Assembly: GCA_016794925.1 (NCBI GenBank)
Contig: JAEUIW010000004.1
Location: 62,001 to 126,000 of the forward strand
DNA length: 64,000 nucleotides
From: Phycisphaerae bacterium
GTDB taxonomy: Bacteria > Planctomycetota > Phycisphaerae > Phycisphaerales > UBA1924
Reading direction: 5' to 3'
The notes beneath the pieces were generated by a model. That model did not search any database, had not been told where the DNA came from, and worked only from the letters and a program-made list of their open reading frames with translations. Positions 19,204 through 28,844 of this stretch are shown in pieces. Both the position numbers and the translations under genes were made by a program. Positions within the stretch are counted from its first letter, which is position 1. Every line of letters starts with the position of its first letter.

Positions 19204-20502
19204 ATGCGGGTCACCATCCTCGCCGACCGCCTGACGCGGCACCCGTGGTCGCGGTCGTGGACGGTGATCGAGACGGCGCGGTTCCTGGCCGCGCGCGGGC
19301 ACCGCGTCCGGGTCGTGTGCGACTCCTGCGACGAGCCCCGGGTGATGGAGGGGTGCGAACTGTCGGCGCGGCGACCGTTCCGGAGCGCACGGGTGGTGAG
19401 CGCGGGCGGCCTGGCGAGGTTCTTCCGCGCCGCCTCGAACGGACCGGCTGCGGACGGGATCGTCCTGAGTTTCACGCGTGTCGCGCCGGGGGACGTGTGG
19501 ATGCCCTTGGGGCGTGGCGCCGGGCCGGAGGCGCGCTGGCTGCTGCGCACGTTGCTCACGTCGGGGCACCCGCGTCTGGACTACGCGGTTCGGCGTCTGC
19601 TGCCGCTGTACGGGGCGGCGCGCCGGGAGCGCCGCGTCGAGGCCGAGCTCGAGCGCGCGAGGGCGCTGGTGGCCGCGGGGCCGGCTGCGGCGGATCGGGC
19701 GCGGGCGGCCCTTCCGGGCCTGGCGTCGCGGGTGGTTGACCTCGGGCACGCCAGCGGGATCGAGCCGCCGAGCGCCGAGGTCTCCGCGTCGTGGCGGGCG
19801 CGCGTGCGGCGCGCGCTGCGGCTGGACGATGCACGGGTTGTCGGGGTGATGGCCCTCGCGTCGTCGGCGGACCGGGGGCACCTCGCGTTGCTGGATGGGC
19901 TCGGGCGCGTGGGCGAGCGGTGGCCGGAGCGGGCGCCGGTGGTGATGATCGCGGCGCGGGACGCGCACGGGGTCCACGCCGCGGCACGTCGGGCCCGGGC
20001 GGGTCACCTCACGCGCATCGTGGGCGTCACGGCGCGGATGGATGCGCTGCTGGCAGCCGCGGACATCGGGGTGTCGCCCTCCGCGGACGAGCCCGGGCGG
20101 CTGGGGCTGGGATCGACGGGCCGGTTCGCGGCGGACTGCCTGCGCATGGGCCGACCGCTGCTGATCGCTTCGGGCGCGCCGGGCGCGGACCTGGTCGGGG
20201 GAGCCGCGAATCCCGAATCGGCGCCCGGGCTCGTGCTGGAGCGTTCGGACGCGGAGAGGTGGACCGAGGCCCTGGCGACGGCGTGCGACGCGACCTGGCG
20301 CGCACGGGCGACGGGCGCGGCGCGCCGGCTCGCCCCGGCGCTGGGCTTGCGCGCGTCGGCGTCGGAAGCGGGGGGGGCCGCCGACGCGCGCGGCGCGGGG
20401 GGTTGGCTGGAGCGGATGGAGGCGCTGCTGATGCGCGTCCGCGACGATCGGGACGCGGGGATCGCGGCGGGCGCGAGCGGGCAACAATCCGCACGGCCAT
20501 GA
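19204..20502 (+). CDS. Glycosyltransferase, GT4-like
   Basis: A 432-residue cytoplasmic sugar transferase of the GT-B fold. The N-terminus (MRVTILADRLTRHPWSRSWTVIETARFLAARGHRVRVVCD) is a typical GT4 start. The C-terminal domain has a strand-turn pattern (VVGVMALASSADRGHLALLDGLGRV), HLTRIVGVTARMDALLAAADIGVSPSADEPGRLGLGSTGRFAADCLRMGRPLLIASG and a GLVLERSD block, matching the donor-sugar site. The ATG at 19204 has GGGAGG upstream. Its TGA overlaps the ATG of the squalene-hopene cyclase gene (ATGA), so the products are probably made together, raising the possibility that it acts on a hopanoid. Acceptor and sugar are not known. Confidence 0.72.
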   Translation: MRVTILADRLTRHPWSRSWTVIETARFLAARGHRVRVVCDSCDEPRVMEGCELSARRPFRSARVVSAGGLARFFRAASNGPAADGIVLSFTRVAPGDVWMPLGRGAGPEARWLLRTLLTSGHPRLDYAVRRLLPLYGAARRERRVEAELERARALVAAGPAAADRARAALPGLASRVVDLGHASGIEPPSAEVSASWRARVRRALRLDDARVVGVMALASSADRGHLALLDGLGRVGERWPERAPVVMIAARDAHGVHAAARRARAGHLTRIVGVTARMDALLAAADIGVSPSADEPGRLGLGSTGRFAADCLRMGRPLLIASGAPGADLVGGAANPESAPGLVLERSDAERWTEALATACDATWRARATGAARRLAPALGLRASASEAGGAADARGAGGWLERMEALLMRVRDDRDAGIAAGASGQQSARP

Positions 20503-22703
20503 CCACGCTCGTCTCAGCACAGCCGCACGCCGTGCCCGCCGCGGTTCGCGCCGGATCGGACGACGGGCGGGCGGCGCCCATCCCGCCCGCCGCGCCGCTC
20601 GACGCGCCGCTGGATCGGCGGGTGCGCGCGGCGCTGGGCCGCGCGGTCCACGCGCTGCGTCGGAAGCTGCGTTCCGATCATGGTGGCCCCGGGCGTTTGC
20701 ACTGGTGCGCGGAGCTGGAGGGCGACTCGATCCTCTCGTCCGAGTACCTCCTGATGAAGTTCATCCTCGGGCAGGAGGGCGAGCCGGACGAGCGGGCCCG
20801 CCTGCAACGGATCGCCAACCAGTTGCGGCTGTGCCAGCGCGGCGACGGCACGTGGGGGCAGTACCCCGGCTCGCCCCCCGACGTGTCGGCGTGCGTGAAG
20901 GCGTACCTGTCGCTGAAGCTGATGGGCGATCCGGTCGGCGCGCCGCACCTGGCGCGGGCCCGCGAGCGGATTCGCGAACTCGGGGGCGCGGAGGCGTGCA
21001 ACACGTTCTCGACGTTCTACCTCGCGTGCCTGGGGCTGGTTTCATGGGACGCGTGCCCGGCCATTCCGCCCCAGATCGTGCTCCTGCCGCGCTGGTTCCC
21101 GTTCCACCTGGACAAGGTCGCGGCGTGGACGCGGACGATGATCCTGCCGCTGGCGCTCTGCTCGGCGACGCGTCCGGTGCGGGCCCTGCCCGGCGGGGTG
21201 ACCATCGACGAGCTGTTCCTGGACCCGGGCTTCAAGTCCCGCATGAACAAGCCCTGGGATCGCGAGCGCCCGGTCTCGTGGACGAATTTCTTTCTGCTCG
21301 CCGATCGGCTGCTCAAGGCGTGCCGGCGCGCGGGCTTCACGCCGCTGCGGCGGACCTCGATCCGGCGCGCCGAGGCCTGGCTGCTGGAGCGGATGGGCGA
21401 GCCGACCACGGAAGGGCTGGGGGCGATTTTCCCGCCGATGGTGTACATCCAGGTGGCGCTGCGGCGGCTGGGGTACCCGCGCACGCACCCGGCGCTCCGC
21501 AAGGCGGAGTCGGACCTCGACGCGTTCATGATCGACGAGCGTCACCCGGACCCGCGCCTGGACCATGTCCGAATCCAGCCGTGCTTCTCGCCGGTGTGGG
21601 ACTCTTCGATCGCTCTCTACGCCGCGACGGAGGCGGGCCTGAGCGCCGCGGGGGACGAGCGGATCGCGCGGGTGTGCGACTGGCTGCGCGACCGGGAGGT
21701 GCTCGTGGCGGGGGATCACACCCGCAACTTGCGTGCGGCGGATCGGGGCCTGCGCCCGGGCGTTGACACGGCCATGTGGGCCTTCGAGTATCGCAACGAC
21801 TGGTACCCGGACGTGGACGACACGTGCATGACCGCCAAGGCGCTGTTCCGGGCCGGCGATCGGCCCGGCGAGGCGCTGAACCGTGACGCGGCGCGCCGGG
21901 CGGTGCGCTGGATCATGGCCATGCAGAACGACGACGGCGGGTGGGCCGCGTTCGACCGCACCGCGCACCGCCAGTGGATGGAGGCGATCCCCTTCGCCGA
22001 CCACAACGCGATGCAGGACCCTTCCTGTCCCGACATCACCGGGCGGGTGCTGGAATCGCTGGCGGTGTGCGGCGTCCGCCCCGGCGACCCGCGCGTGCGG
22101 GCCGCGGCCGCGTACCTGCTCGCGCACCAGGAGCCCGAGGGGTGCTGGATCGGCCGCTGGGGCGTGAACTACATCTACGGCACGTGGCAGGCGGTCACGG
22201 GGCTGCGGAGCGCGGGCGTCGGGCCCGAGCACCCGGCGCTGCGTCGAGCCCTGGCGTGGGTGCGCTCGACGCAGAACGACGACGGCGGGTTCGGCGAGTC
22301 CGCCGATTCATACCTCGATCGCGCGCGCATGGGTCGGGGAGCGTCCACCGCGTCCCAGACCGCCTGGGGCCTGATGACGCTGCTGCACCTGCTCGGCCCG
22401 GGCGCGGCGACGGACCCCGCCGTCGGGCGTGCCGCGGGCTGGCTGTGCGATCATCAATTGGCGCGTGACAAGGGACCGTTCGAGGCCGCGGCGTGCGTGA
22501 ACCCGGGGTGCCGCGACGCGGGGACCGCCGAGTTTGCGTCGATCGATCACGTGCGCGACCTGGAGGGAGCCTGGAGCGAGCACCTCTTCACCGGCACGGG
22601 CTTCCCGAAGGTGTTCTACCTGCGCTATCACCTGTACCGGCACAGCTTCCCGATCATGGCGTTGGCGCGTCTCGCTGGGGTGCTGGGCCCGGCCGGGGCG
22701 TGA
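20499..22703 (+). CDS. shc: Squalene-hopene cyclase
   Basis: A 734-residue triterpene cyclase that folds squalene into hopene-type pentacycles at the membrane. The catalytic DXDD motif is DVDD at 438-441 (YPDVDDTCM). QW-type repeats are visible, for example MQNDDGGWAAFDR and TQNDDGGFGES, and the C-terminus has FTGTGFPKVFYLRYHLYRHSFP. It is longer than most bacterial cyclases (about 630-680 residues), partly through a roughly 50-residue N-terminal extension and extra sequence containing CVNPGCRDAGTAEFASIDHVRD just before the last QW-like block. The ATG overlaps the stop of the upstream glycosyltransferase. A lanosterol-type cyclase is unlikely because the motif and overall pattern are SHC-like. 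Confidence 0.92.
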   Translation: MTTLVSAQPHAVPAAVRAGSDDGRAAPIPPAAPLDAPLDRRVRAALGRAVHALRRKLRSDHGGPGRLHWCAELEGDSILSSEYLLMKFILGQEGEPDERARLQRIANQLRLCQRGDGTWGQYPGSPPDVSACVKAYLSLKLMGDPVGAPHLARARERIRELGGAEACNTFSTFYLACLGLVSWDACPAIPPQIVLLPRWFPFHLDKVAAWTRTMILPLALCSATRPVRALPGGVTIDELFLDPGFKSRMNKPWDRERPVSWTNFFLLADRLLKACRRAGFTPLRRTSIRRAEAWLLERMGEPTTEGLGAIFPPMVYIQVALRRLGYPRTHPALRKAESDLDAFMIDERHPDPRLDHVRIQPCFSPVWDSSIALYAATEAGLSAAGDERIARVCDWLRDREVLVAGDHTRNLRAADRGLRPGVDTAMWAFEYRNDWYPDVDDTCMTAKALFRAGDRPGEALNRDAARRAVRWIMAMQNDDGGWAAFDRTAHRQWMEAIPFADHNAMQDPSCPDITGRVLESLAVCGVRPGDPRVRAAAAYLLAHQEPEGCWIGRWGVNYIYGTWQAVTGLRSAGVGPEHPALRRALAWVRSTQNDDGGFGESADSYLDRARMGRGASTASQTAWGLMTLLHLLGPGAATDPAVGRAAGWLCDHQLARDKGPFEAAACVNPGCRDAGTAEFASIDHVRDLEGAWSEHLFTGTGFPKVFYLRYHLYRHSFPIMALARLAGVLGPAGA

Positions 22704-22734
22704 CGCGGCCGCGCGGATCGGAAGCCCGAAGGGT

Positions 22735-23475
22735 TCAGCCGCCCTCCCCGGGTCGGACGGGCGGGCGCATCCACGTCGGGTTGACCGAGGAGCGGCCCGC
22801 GGGCGGCGAATTGGCGGGCGGTTCGAGCTCGCCCGGGTCCACCATCTCCGCATCGGCGTCGCCCGGCGTGGCCCGGGGCGCGCCCGGGCGCGCGGAGCGG
22901 ATCGGGGCGGGGGCGGCGGTGCCGTCGTCGGGGATGTAATAAATTTCCGGTTCGTTGCCCGCGCCGAGATTGGCCATGCGGTGCGAGACCACGCGCCAGG
23001 CGCGAGTCCCCGAGCGCAGGTACACGGTCACGGATTGATACAGCTTGGGCCCGCCTTTGGCGCTGGGGATGGCGATGGGCTTGAGAATGTCCGCGCGGCC
23101 CTCGTCGCCGCGGACCCACAGCCGGGTGACGTGGTAGGTGGGCAGCCCAGCGGCCTCGGCCTCCGGGGACATCGGGACGGCATCGGGCCCCGCGGCGCGG
23201 ACGGTGTCGAGGTAGACGTAGCGACGCACGCCGACGGGGAGGTTGATGGCGAAGCGTCGATCGGCGGCGACCTCGCCCTCGGCGTACACCGGGTATTGCG
23301 CGGCGGCCCAGCGCACGCTCTCGGTCATGATCGTGGACATGGGCGGCGAGTTGGGGTCGTGGAACGCCCAGTCGCCCTCGATGGGCGGGTACGAGTTGTA
23401 CCCGACACAGCCCGGGAGAGCGGCCCCGGCGACAGCGGCGAGCAGGACCAAGGTTGCGATTCGTGAGTGTTGCAT
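22735..23475 (-). CDS. Predicted lipoprotein of unknown function
   Basis: A 246-residue envelope protein with lipoprotein signal MQHSRIATLVLLAAVAGAALPGC, acylated Cys at 23. The mature part has a folded-looking segment (SESVRWAAAQYPVYAEGEVAADRRFAINLPVGVRRYVYLDTV, later PTYHVTRLWVRGDEGRADILKPI and LYQSVTVYLRSGTRAWRVVSHR) and a Pro-rich C-terminal tail. ATG at 23475 is chosen because the signal peptide starts there. It is convergent with the cyclase gene and divergent from ubiX. I recognise no family. Confidence 0.78.
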   Translation of the reverse strand: MQHSRIATLVLLAAVAGAALPGCVGYNSYPPIEGDWAFHDPNSPPMSTIMTESVRWAAAQYPVYAEGEVAADRRFAINLPVGVRRYVYLDTVRAAGPDAVPMSPEAEAAGLPTYHVTRLWVRGDEGRADILKPIAIPSAKGGPKLYQSVTVYLRSGTRAWRVVSHRMANLGAGNEPEIYYIPDDGTAAPAPIRSARPGAPRATPGDADAEMVDPGELEPPANSPPAGRSSVNPTWMRPPVRPGEGG

Positions 23476-23672
23476 CGTGCGGCCTTCGCGAGTTGGATCG
23501 GCCCGGTGCGGGCGCGGGCGTGAATGGATCGGGGCGAGCCAAGTGTAGATGAGGATCACCGGGCCGGTGCGCGCGCGAGCGTGATCCGCGGCACCGCCGC
23601 GCTTCGCGCGGGCGCAGACTAGTATTCGTCCGGCGGGTCGGGGGAGTCGGGTTGGGCCGACGGGAGGTCGCG

Positions 23673-24368
23673 ATGAGTTCGGCGGGAGCCTTGCCGCGGC
23701 CGATTCCGGGCGCGCCCGCGCGCACCATCGTGGTCGGCATCTCGGGGGCCTCGGGCGCGGCGTACGCGCTGCGAACGCTGGAGATGCTCCTGGGCCTGGG
23801 CCACACCGTGCACCTGGTGGTGAGCGACTACGGGCGCCGCCTGCTCTTCGATGAGGCGGGCGTCACGCACCTGGATTTCCCCTCGCTCGTGCCGCGCCTG
23901 GGCGACGCGACCATCGCCGATCGCCTGTTCATCCATCCGAACAAGGACGTGGGCGCCGTAATCGCGTCGGGCTCGCACCGGCACGATGGCATGGTGGTCG
24001 TGCCGTGCTCGAGCACCTCGCTGGGGGCCATCGCGACCGGTTCGGGTTCGAATCTCCTGACCCGCGCGGCGATGGTGTCGCTCAAGGAGCGGCGGCCGTT
24101 GCTGCTGCTCCACCGCGAGACGCCGCTCAGCCTCGTCGATATCGAGAACATGCGCACGCTGACGCTCGCGGGCGCCATCATCTGCCCGACCAACCCGGGC
24201 TTCTATCTGCGCCCCACGAGCGTGGACGATCTCGTGGACTTCATGGTCGCGCGCGTGCTGGACCTGCTGAAGGTGGAGCACCGCATGGGCGCGCGATGGG
24301 GCGAGGGCGCGGCGGGCGGCGACGGGACGCGTGAGCCGGGACGTCGGATCAGTTCGAGCGTGCCCTGA
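23673..24368 (+). CDS. ubiX: Flavin prenyltransferase UbiX
   Basis: A 231-residue enzyme that prenylates FMN to make the cofactor of UbiD-type decarboxylases. The start TIVVGISGASGAAYALRTLEML holds the FMN-binding GASG motif. VVVPCSSTSLGAIATGSGSNLLTRAAMVSLKERRPLLLLHRETPLS and the C-terminal PGFYLRPTSVDDLVDFMVARVLDLL are diagnostic for UbiX/Pad1. GGGAGG lies eight bases before the ATG at 23673; the 20 residues before TIVVGISG are extra. The 3' end overlaps the dnaE 3' end by 20 bases, tail to tail. No ubiD is present in the window. Confidence 0.93.
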   Translation: MSSAGALPRPIPGAPARTIVVGISGASGAAYALRTLEMLLGLGHTVHLVVSDYGRRLLFDEAGVTHLDFPSLVPRLGDATIADRLFIHPNKDVGAVIASGSHRHDGMVVVPCSSTSLGAIATGSGSNLLTRAAMVSLKERRPLLLLHRETPLSLVDIENMRTLTLAGAIICPTNPGFYLRPTSVDDLVDFMVARVLDLLKVEHRMGARWGEGAAGGDGTREPGRRISSSVP

Positions 24369-27300
24369 AGTTCCGCGGGCCGCCGGTCTTTCCGCCGACC
24401 GCGTCTATCGAGACACCGTTGGCCACCCACACGCCGTCGTCTCCGACCAGCGACTCGAGCTCGCGCACCAGCGCCGGTGAGAGTCGCACCCGACGCCGCG
24501 CGTCGGCTTCCAGCACCACCAGCCCGGCGGCGGTCTCGATCTGCACCTCGACGGGGAAGAGCACCGGGGGGCCCTGCTCGAGGTCCGGCTCCGCCGGAGA
24601 GGGCGCCCGCCGTGGCGCCGCCGGCGCGGCCGGGTCCAGCAGCGCCGCGAGGCGATTCAGCGTGATCTCGGCCTCGCCGTTGAGCCGGTCCTCGCGGAGC
24701 CGCAGGCGGAGACGGCCGGGCAGGAGCGGGACGCCGTCGATGGGCACCAGGCGCTCGACCATGATCTGCCCCTCGCCGCGGGAGTGGTCCACGCGGCCGA
24801 GCAGGAACACGGCGGCGTCGGGGCGCGCGAGCTGCGCGTAGCGTGCGAAGCAATCCGAGAACATCACCGCGTCGGCGGCGCCGCTCCGGTCCTCGAAGCT
24901 CAGGATGCCCATCTTCTGTCCCGCGGAGCGGCCGGACTTGACCACCAGCGTCCGCACCGACTGGATCAGCCCGCCCATGACCACGCGGGCGTCCTGCTTG
25001 AGGTCCTTGACCTTCCCGGCCTCGGCGGTGGCGAAGACCGCGATCCAGCCCTTCCACTGCTCGAGCGGGTGACTCGAAACATAGAACCCGAGTGTTTCCT
25101 TCTCGGCCGCCAGCAGCTGCGCCTCGGACCACGGCTCGGCGCGGAGGAGCGCCGTCGGCGCTCCCGCCCCGGCCGCGCCCCCTCCCGGAGCGGGCGCGCC
25201 GGCCCGCGGGCTCTCGCCCCCGCCGAAGAGGCCCCCCTGCCCGCTGGCTCGGTCCCGCGCCGCCTTCGCCCCCGCGCTCATGGCCGCCTCGGCGGACACG
25301 AGCAGCGCCGGCCGATCGTGGCGTGAGTGGACCGAGTCGAACGTCCCGCTCTTGATGAGCGCCTCCAGCGTTCCCTTGTTGAGCACGGCCCCGCCGCTGC
25401 CCGATGGCGCGCGGGCCAGCACGCGCTCGCAGAAGTCGTGCAGCGACGCGAACGGGCCGTGCCGCTCGCGCTCGTCCACGATCAGCTCGATCGACTTCTC
25501 CCCCACCCCCTTGATCGCCTTGAGCCCGAAGCGCACGTGCCCGGCGGCCGCGCACGGGGCCGTGCCCGTCTCCGACTCGGGGAAGACCACCGCGAAGTCC
25601 GCGCGCGAGAGGTTGATGTCCGGCGGCCGCACCTCGACCCCCACCTTGCCGTCCGGGAAGCGCGTCGTGCGACAATCCTCCAGGTACGGCGCCCAGTCGC
25701 TCACCTTGTTCGCGCCCGACTCGTACGTCAGGAACGCGGCCATGTACTGGTTCGGGAAGTACGTCTTCAGGTAGGCCGTCTGGTACGCCACGATCGCGTA
25801 CCCCGTCGAGTGCGACTTGTTGAACCCGTAGCCCGCGAACTTCAGGATCAACTCGAACAGGTCCTCCGCCGCCTGGCGCGCCAGCCCCCGGCGGCCCGCG
25901 CCCTCCACGAACACGGGGCGAGCTTTGGCGATGTCCTTCTCCTTCTTCTTGCTGATCGCCTTGATCAGCGAGTACGCCGCCCGCAGCGGGATGCCGCCCA
26001 GCTCGTGGACGATCTGCATCACCTGCTCCTGGTACACCATCACGCCGTACGTCTCGCGGGTGAACCGGTCCACGATCTCGTGCGTCCGCGGCACCGCGGC
26101 CTGCCCGTGCTTGCGCCGGTTGTAATCCGGAATCAGGTCCATCGGCCCCGGCCGGAACAGCGCGTTGGCCGCGATCAGGTCCTCCAGACGGTCCGGCTTC
26201 ATCTCGACCAGCAGACGACGCATCCCGCCCGACTCGAACTGGAACACCCCCGTCGTGTCGCCGCGCTGGAACAGCCGGAACACCTTCGGGTCGTCCGGGC
26301 TCAGGCGATCAAGATCGAGCGGGTGCGGCGGACGCGTGCGCGCGGCGGTCGCAGTGTGTGCGGGCCGGCTCGCTCCCGATCCGGGGCCCGCGGCCCCGGC
26401 GCCCGCGCCCGCCGGTTCCTCTCCCCCTTCGCCTCCCGCGCGCCGCCACGCATCGAGTTCATCACGCCGCCCCACCGCGTTCCAGATCTCCTCCTCCGCC
26501 AGCCCCTCGCGGATGAGGGCCTTGGCCCGCTCGATGGTGCTCAGCGTCCGGAGGCCGAGGAAGTCCATCTTCAGCAGGCCCATCTTCTCGCACGTCGGGC
26601 CGTCCCACTGCGTGACGACCTCGCTGTCGGCGGCGCCCGCCTGGCGGTACAACGGCACGATCTCGTGCAGCGGCCGCGTCGCGACGATCACCCCCGCCGC
26701 GTGCACCGACGCGTGCCGCGCCTGCCCCTCCAGCGTGCGCGCGTGGTCGATGAGCCGGCGCAGCGTCGGCGCATCGGCGTGGGACTCCGGCGCCAGCTTG
26801 TCGTGCAGGCGACCCAGGGCCGCCGGCGAACCCTCGTACACGCCCCGCAGGTCCGGCTCGGCCTGCAGCGCCTCGTCCAGCGTGATGTTCAGCTGCTCGG
26901 GCACGAGCTTCGCCAGCCGATCGGCCACCGGCAGCGAAATTCCCAGCACCCGCGACACGTCGCGGATCGCCGCCCGCGCCTTCATCGTCCCGAACGTGAT
27001 GATCTGGGCCACGTGCCCGTACTTGCGCCGCACGTGGTCGATGACCTCCGCGCGCCCGTCCTGGCACAGGTCGATGTCGATGTCGGGGTACTCCGACCGG
27101 TCCGGGTCCGTGAAGCGCTCGAAGAGAAGCCCGTACCGCACCGGGCACGCGTTGGACAGGCCCAGCACGTACCCCACCATCGTCCCCACGCCCGAGCCGC
27201 GCGCCACCGCCGGGATGCCCCGCTGCCGGCCCCAGTTCACGAAATCCCACACGATCAGGAAATACGCCGCGATGTTCTTGTCCGCGAGGATCGCGAGCTC

Positions 27301-28605
27301 GCGCTCCAGCCGGGCCCGCCGATCGTCCGCGTCGCGGCCCCCGGCCCCCGTTCCCGCCGGCCCGTACCGCCACACGAACCCCGCCTCCGACAGCATCCGC
27401 AGGGCCCGGTCGCACTCCGCCTTGGCCGCCGCGAGCTGCTCCGGAGCCGGCCGGTCCGTGAACGGGCGCACCTCGAAGCACGCGCAGTACGCCTTGTGCC
27501 ACGCCGTCAGGTCCCCGCCGAAACGCGGGTCGTCGTGCCGGGGCAACGCGCCCACTTCCGGCGCCTCCACCCGCACCATCGGCGCGTGGCTCACGCCCAG
27601 CGGCAGCTCCACCCGGCATCGATCCGCGATCCGCCCCGTGTTCCGTAGCGCCTCCCGCCCCGCCTCACCGTACGGCTCGAACAGCGCGGCCATCTCCCCC
27701 GGGCTCTTCACGTACAGCTCGGGCGGGTACCGCATCCGGTTGGGCTCGGACTTGAGCTTGCCCGTCGAGATGCAGATGAGCGTGTCGTGCGCGTCGTGGT
27801 CGCCCGCGCGCAGGAAGTGCGCGTCGTTGTCGCACACCAGCGGGGCGCCGACCTCCCGCGCCAGGCGGATCAGGTGCCGGTTGATCGAGTTCTGCTCCGC
27901 CACATGGTGCTGCAGCTCGATGAAAAAGCACGGCCCTCCCGCGCTCGCTTCCGAGAACACGCGCCGGTGCCACCGCGCGCTCTCCACCGCCGCCTGCCAA
28001 TGCGACTCGCCCCCCGAGCGCTCGTAGTCCAGCAGGTGATCCCCGATCTCGCTGCCCAGGTGGCCGTTGATCGCGATCAGCCCGCCGTGGTGACGCTCCA
28101 GCAGCTCGCGGTCGATCCGGGGCTTGTAGTAGAACCCGGTCAGGTACGCCTCCGAGCACAGGTACAGGAGGTTCGACCACCCTTCGTTGGTCTCCGCCAG
28201 CAGCACGAGGTGGTACCCGCCCTCCCCCCCGCCCGCGTACGTCCGGTCCGTGCGCGGCTTGCCCGGCGGCGTGACGTACGCCTCGACCCCGAGGATCGGC
28301 TTGACGCCCCGCTCCTTGCACGCCTGGTAGAACGCCACTGCGCCGAACAGATTCCCGTGATCGGTCACCCCGACCGCGGTCATCCCCAGTTCCTTCACAC
28401 GGTTCACCAGCCGGTCCAGACGGTTCCCGCCGTCGAGCAGCGAGTACTCCGTGTGCAGGTGGAGGTGGACGAACGGACCGACCGCGCCCGATTCCCCTCC
28501 CGCCTCCACCCGCGTATCGCCCTCGCCCGGTATCGGGTTGGTCGCGGTCCGGGGGGCCGCTGGCTTCGGCCCCGCCGCCGCTTCCGCCTTGGCTCGCTCT
28601 CCCAT
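24349..28605 (-). CDS. dnaE: DNA polymerase III subunit alpha
   Basis: A 1418-residue replicative polymerase. The PHP domain begins with FVHLHLHTEYSLLDGG (about 46-60) after a 45-residue low-complexity extension. Two catalytic aspartates lie in PDIDIDL (about 507-512). The palm/fingers include VYQEQVMQIVHELGG and FNKSHSTGYAIVAYQTAYLKTYFP, and the C-terminal OB-fold has VVMGGLIQSVRTLVVKSGRSAGQKMGILSFEDRSG. Two Ala/Gly/Pro-rich inserts interrupt it, one before LDLDRLSPDDPKVF and one before WSEAQLLAAEKETLGFYVSSHP. ATG at 28605 is preferred over an open extension to 28857, which is Arg-rich junk-like sequence. DnaE1-type, longer than the E. coli protein (1160) mainly through those inserts. Confidence 0.95.
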   Translation of the reverse strand: MGERAKAEAAAGPKPAAPRTATNPIPGEGDTRVEAGGESGAVGPFVHLHLHTEYSLLDGGNRLDRLVNRVKELGMTAVGVTDHGNLFGAVAFYQACKERGVKPILGVEAYVTPPGKPRTDRTYAGGGEGGYHLVLLAETNEGWSNLLYLCSEAYLTGFYYKPRIDRELLERHHGGLIAINGHLGSEIGDHLLDYERSGGESHWQAAVESARWHRRVFSEASAGGPCFFIELQHHVAEQNSINRHLIRLAREVGAPLVCDNDAHFLRAGDHDAHDTLICISTGKLKSEPNRMRYPPELYVKSPGEMAALFEPYGEAGREALRNTGRIADRCRVELPLGVSHAPMVRVEAPEVGALPRHDDPRFGGDLTAWHKAYCACFEVRPFTDRPAPEQLAAAKAECDRALRMLSEAGFVWRYGPAGTGAGGRDADDRRARLERELAILADKNIAAYFLIVWDFVNWGRQRGIPAVARGSGVGTMVGYVLGLSNACPVRYGLLFERFTDPDRSEYPDIDIDLCQDGRAEVIDHVRRKYGHVAQIITFGTMKARAAIRDVSRVLGISLPVADRLAKLVPEQLNITLDEALQAEPDLRGVYEGSPAALGRLHDKLAPESHADAPTLRRLIDHARTLEGQARHASVHAAGVIVATRPLHEIVPLYRQAGAADSEVVTQWDGPTCEKMGLLKMDFLGLRTLSTIERAKALIREGLAEEEIWNAVGRRDELDAWRRAGGEGGEEPAGAGAGAAGPGSGASRPAHTATAARTRPPHPLDLDRLSPDDPKVFRLFQRGDTTGVFQFESGGMRRLLVEMKPDRLEDLIAANALFRPGPMDLIPDYNRRKHGQAAVPRTHEIVDRFTRETYGVMVYQEQVMQIVHELGGIPLRAAYSLIKAISKKKEKDIAKARPVFVEGAGRRGLARQAAEDLFELILKFAGYGFNKSHSTGYAIVAYQTAYLKTYFPNQYMAAFLTYESGANKVSDWAPYLEDCRTTRFPDGKVGVEVRPPDINLSRADFAVVFPESETGTAPCAAAGHVRFGLKAIKGVGEKSIELIVDERERHGPFASLHDFCERVLARAPSGSGGAVLNKGTLEALIKSGTFDSVHSRHDRPALLVSAEAAMSAGAKAARDRASGQGGLFGGGESPRAGAPAPGGGAAGAGAPTALLRAEPWSEAQLLAAEKETLGFYVSSHPLEQWKGWIAVFATAEAGKVKDLKQDARVVMGGLIQSVRTLVVKSGRSAGQKMGILSFEDRSGAADAVMFSDCFARYAQLARPDAAVFLLGRVDHSRGEGQIMVERLVPIDGVPLLPGRLRLRLREDRLNGEAEITLNRLAALLDPAAPAAPRRAPSPAEPDLEQGPPVLFPVEVQIETAAGLVVLEADARRRVRLSPALVRELESLVGDDGVWVANGVSIDAVGGKTGGPRNFRARSN

Positions 28606-28844
28606 GCTCCGGCTCCGTCCGTTCGTGCGCCCCGCGCCAACCTCCCGCGCCTTCCTCAGGTTATCCGACCTGTTCGCCCCACGCTCCCGCTCGCCTTCGG
28701 CCCCGCGGTCGTCATGCGCCGCACCGGCGGCACGACCGCACCGCGCGGCTTCACACGCGCCTGGCATCCGCTCGCGGTGAATCCCACATTCGCTCGCCGG
28801 CCGCGTCGGGCGTGCCGGCAATTCTCCTTCCCTCAGGAGGCGAC

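Noticed and set aside
25327-27648. Long plus-strand frame opposite dnaE
   Set aside because: Arg/His-rich low-complexity translation opposite unmistakable DnaE motifs; a shadow.
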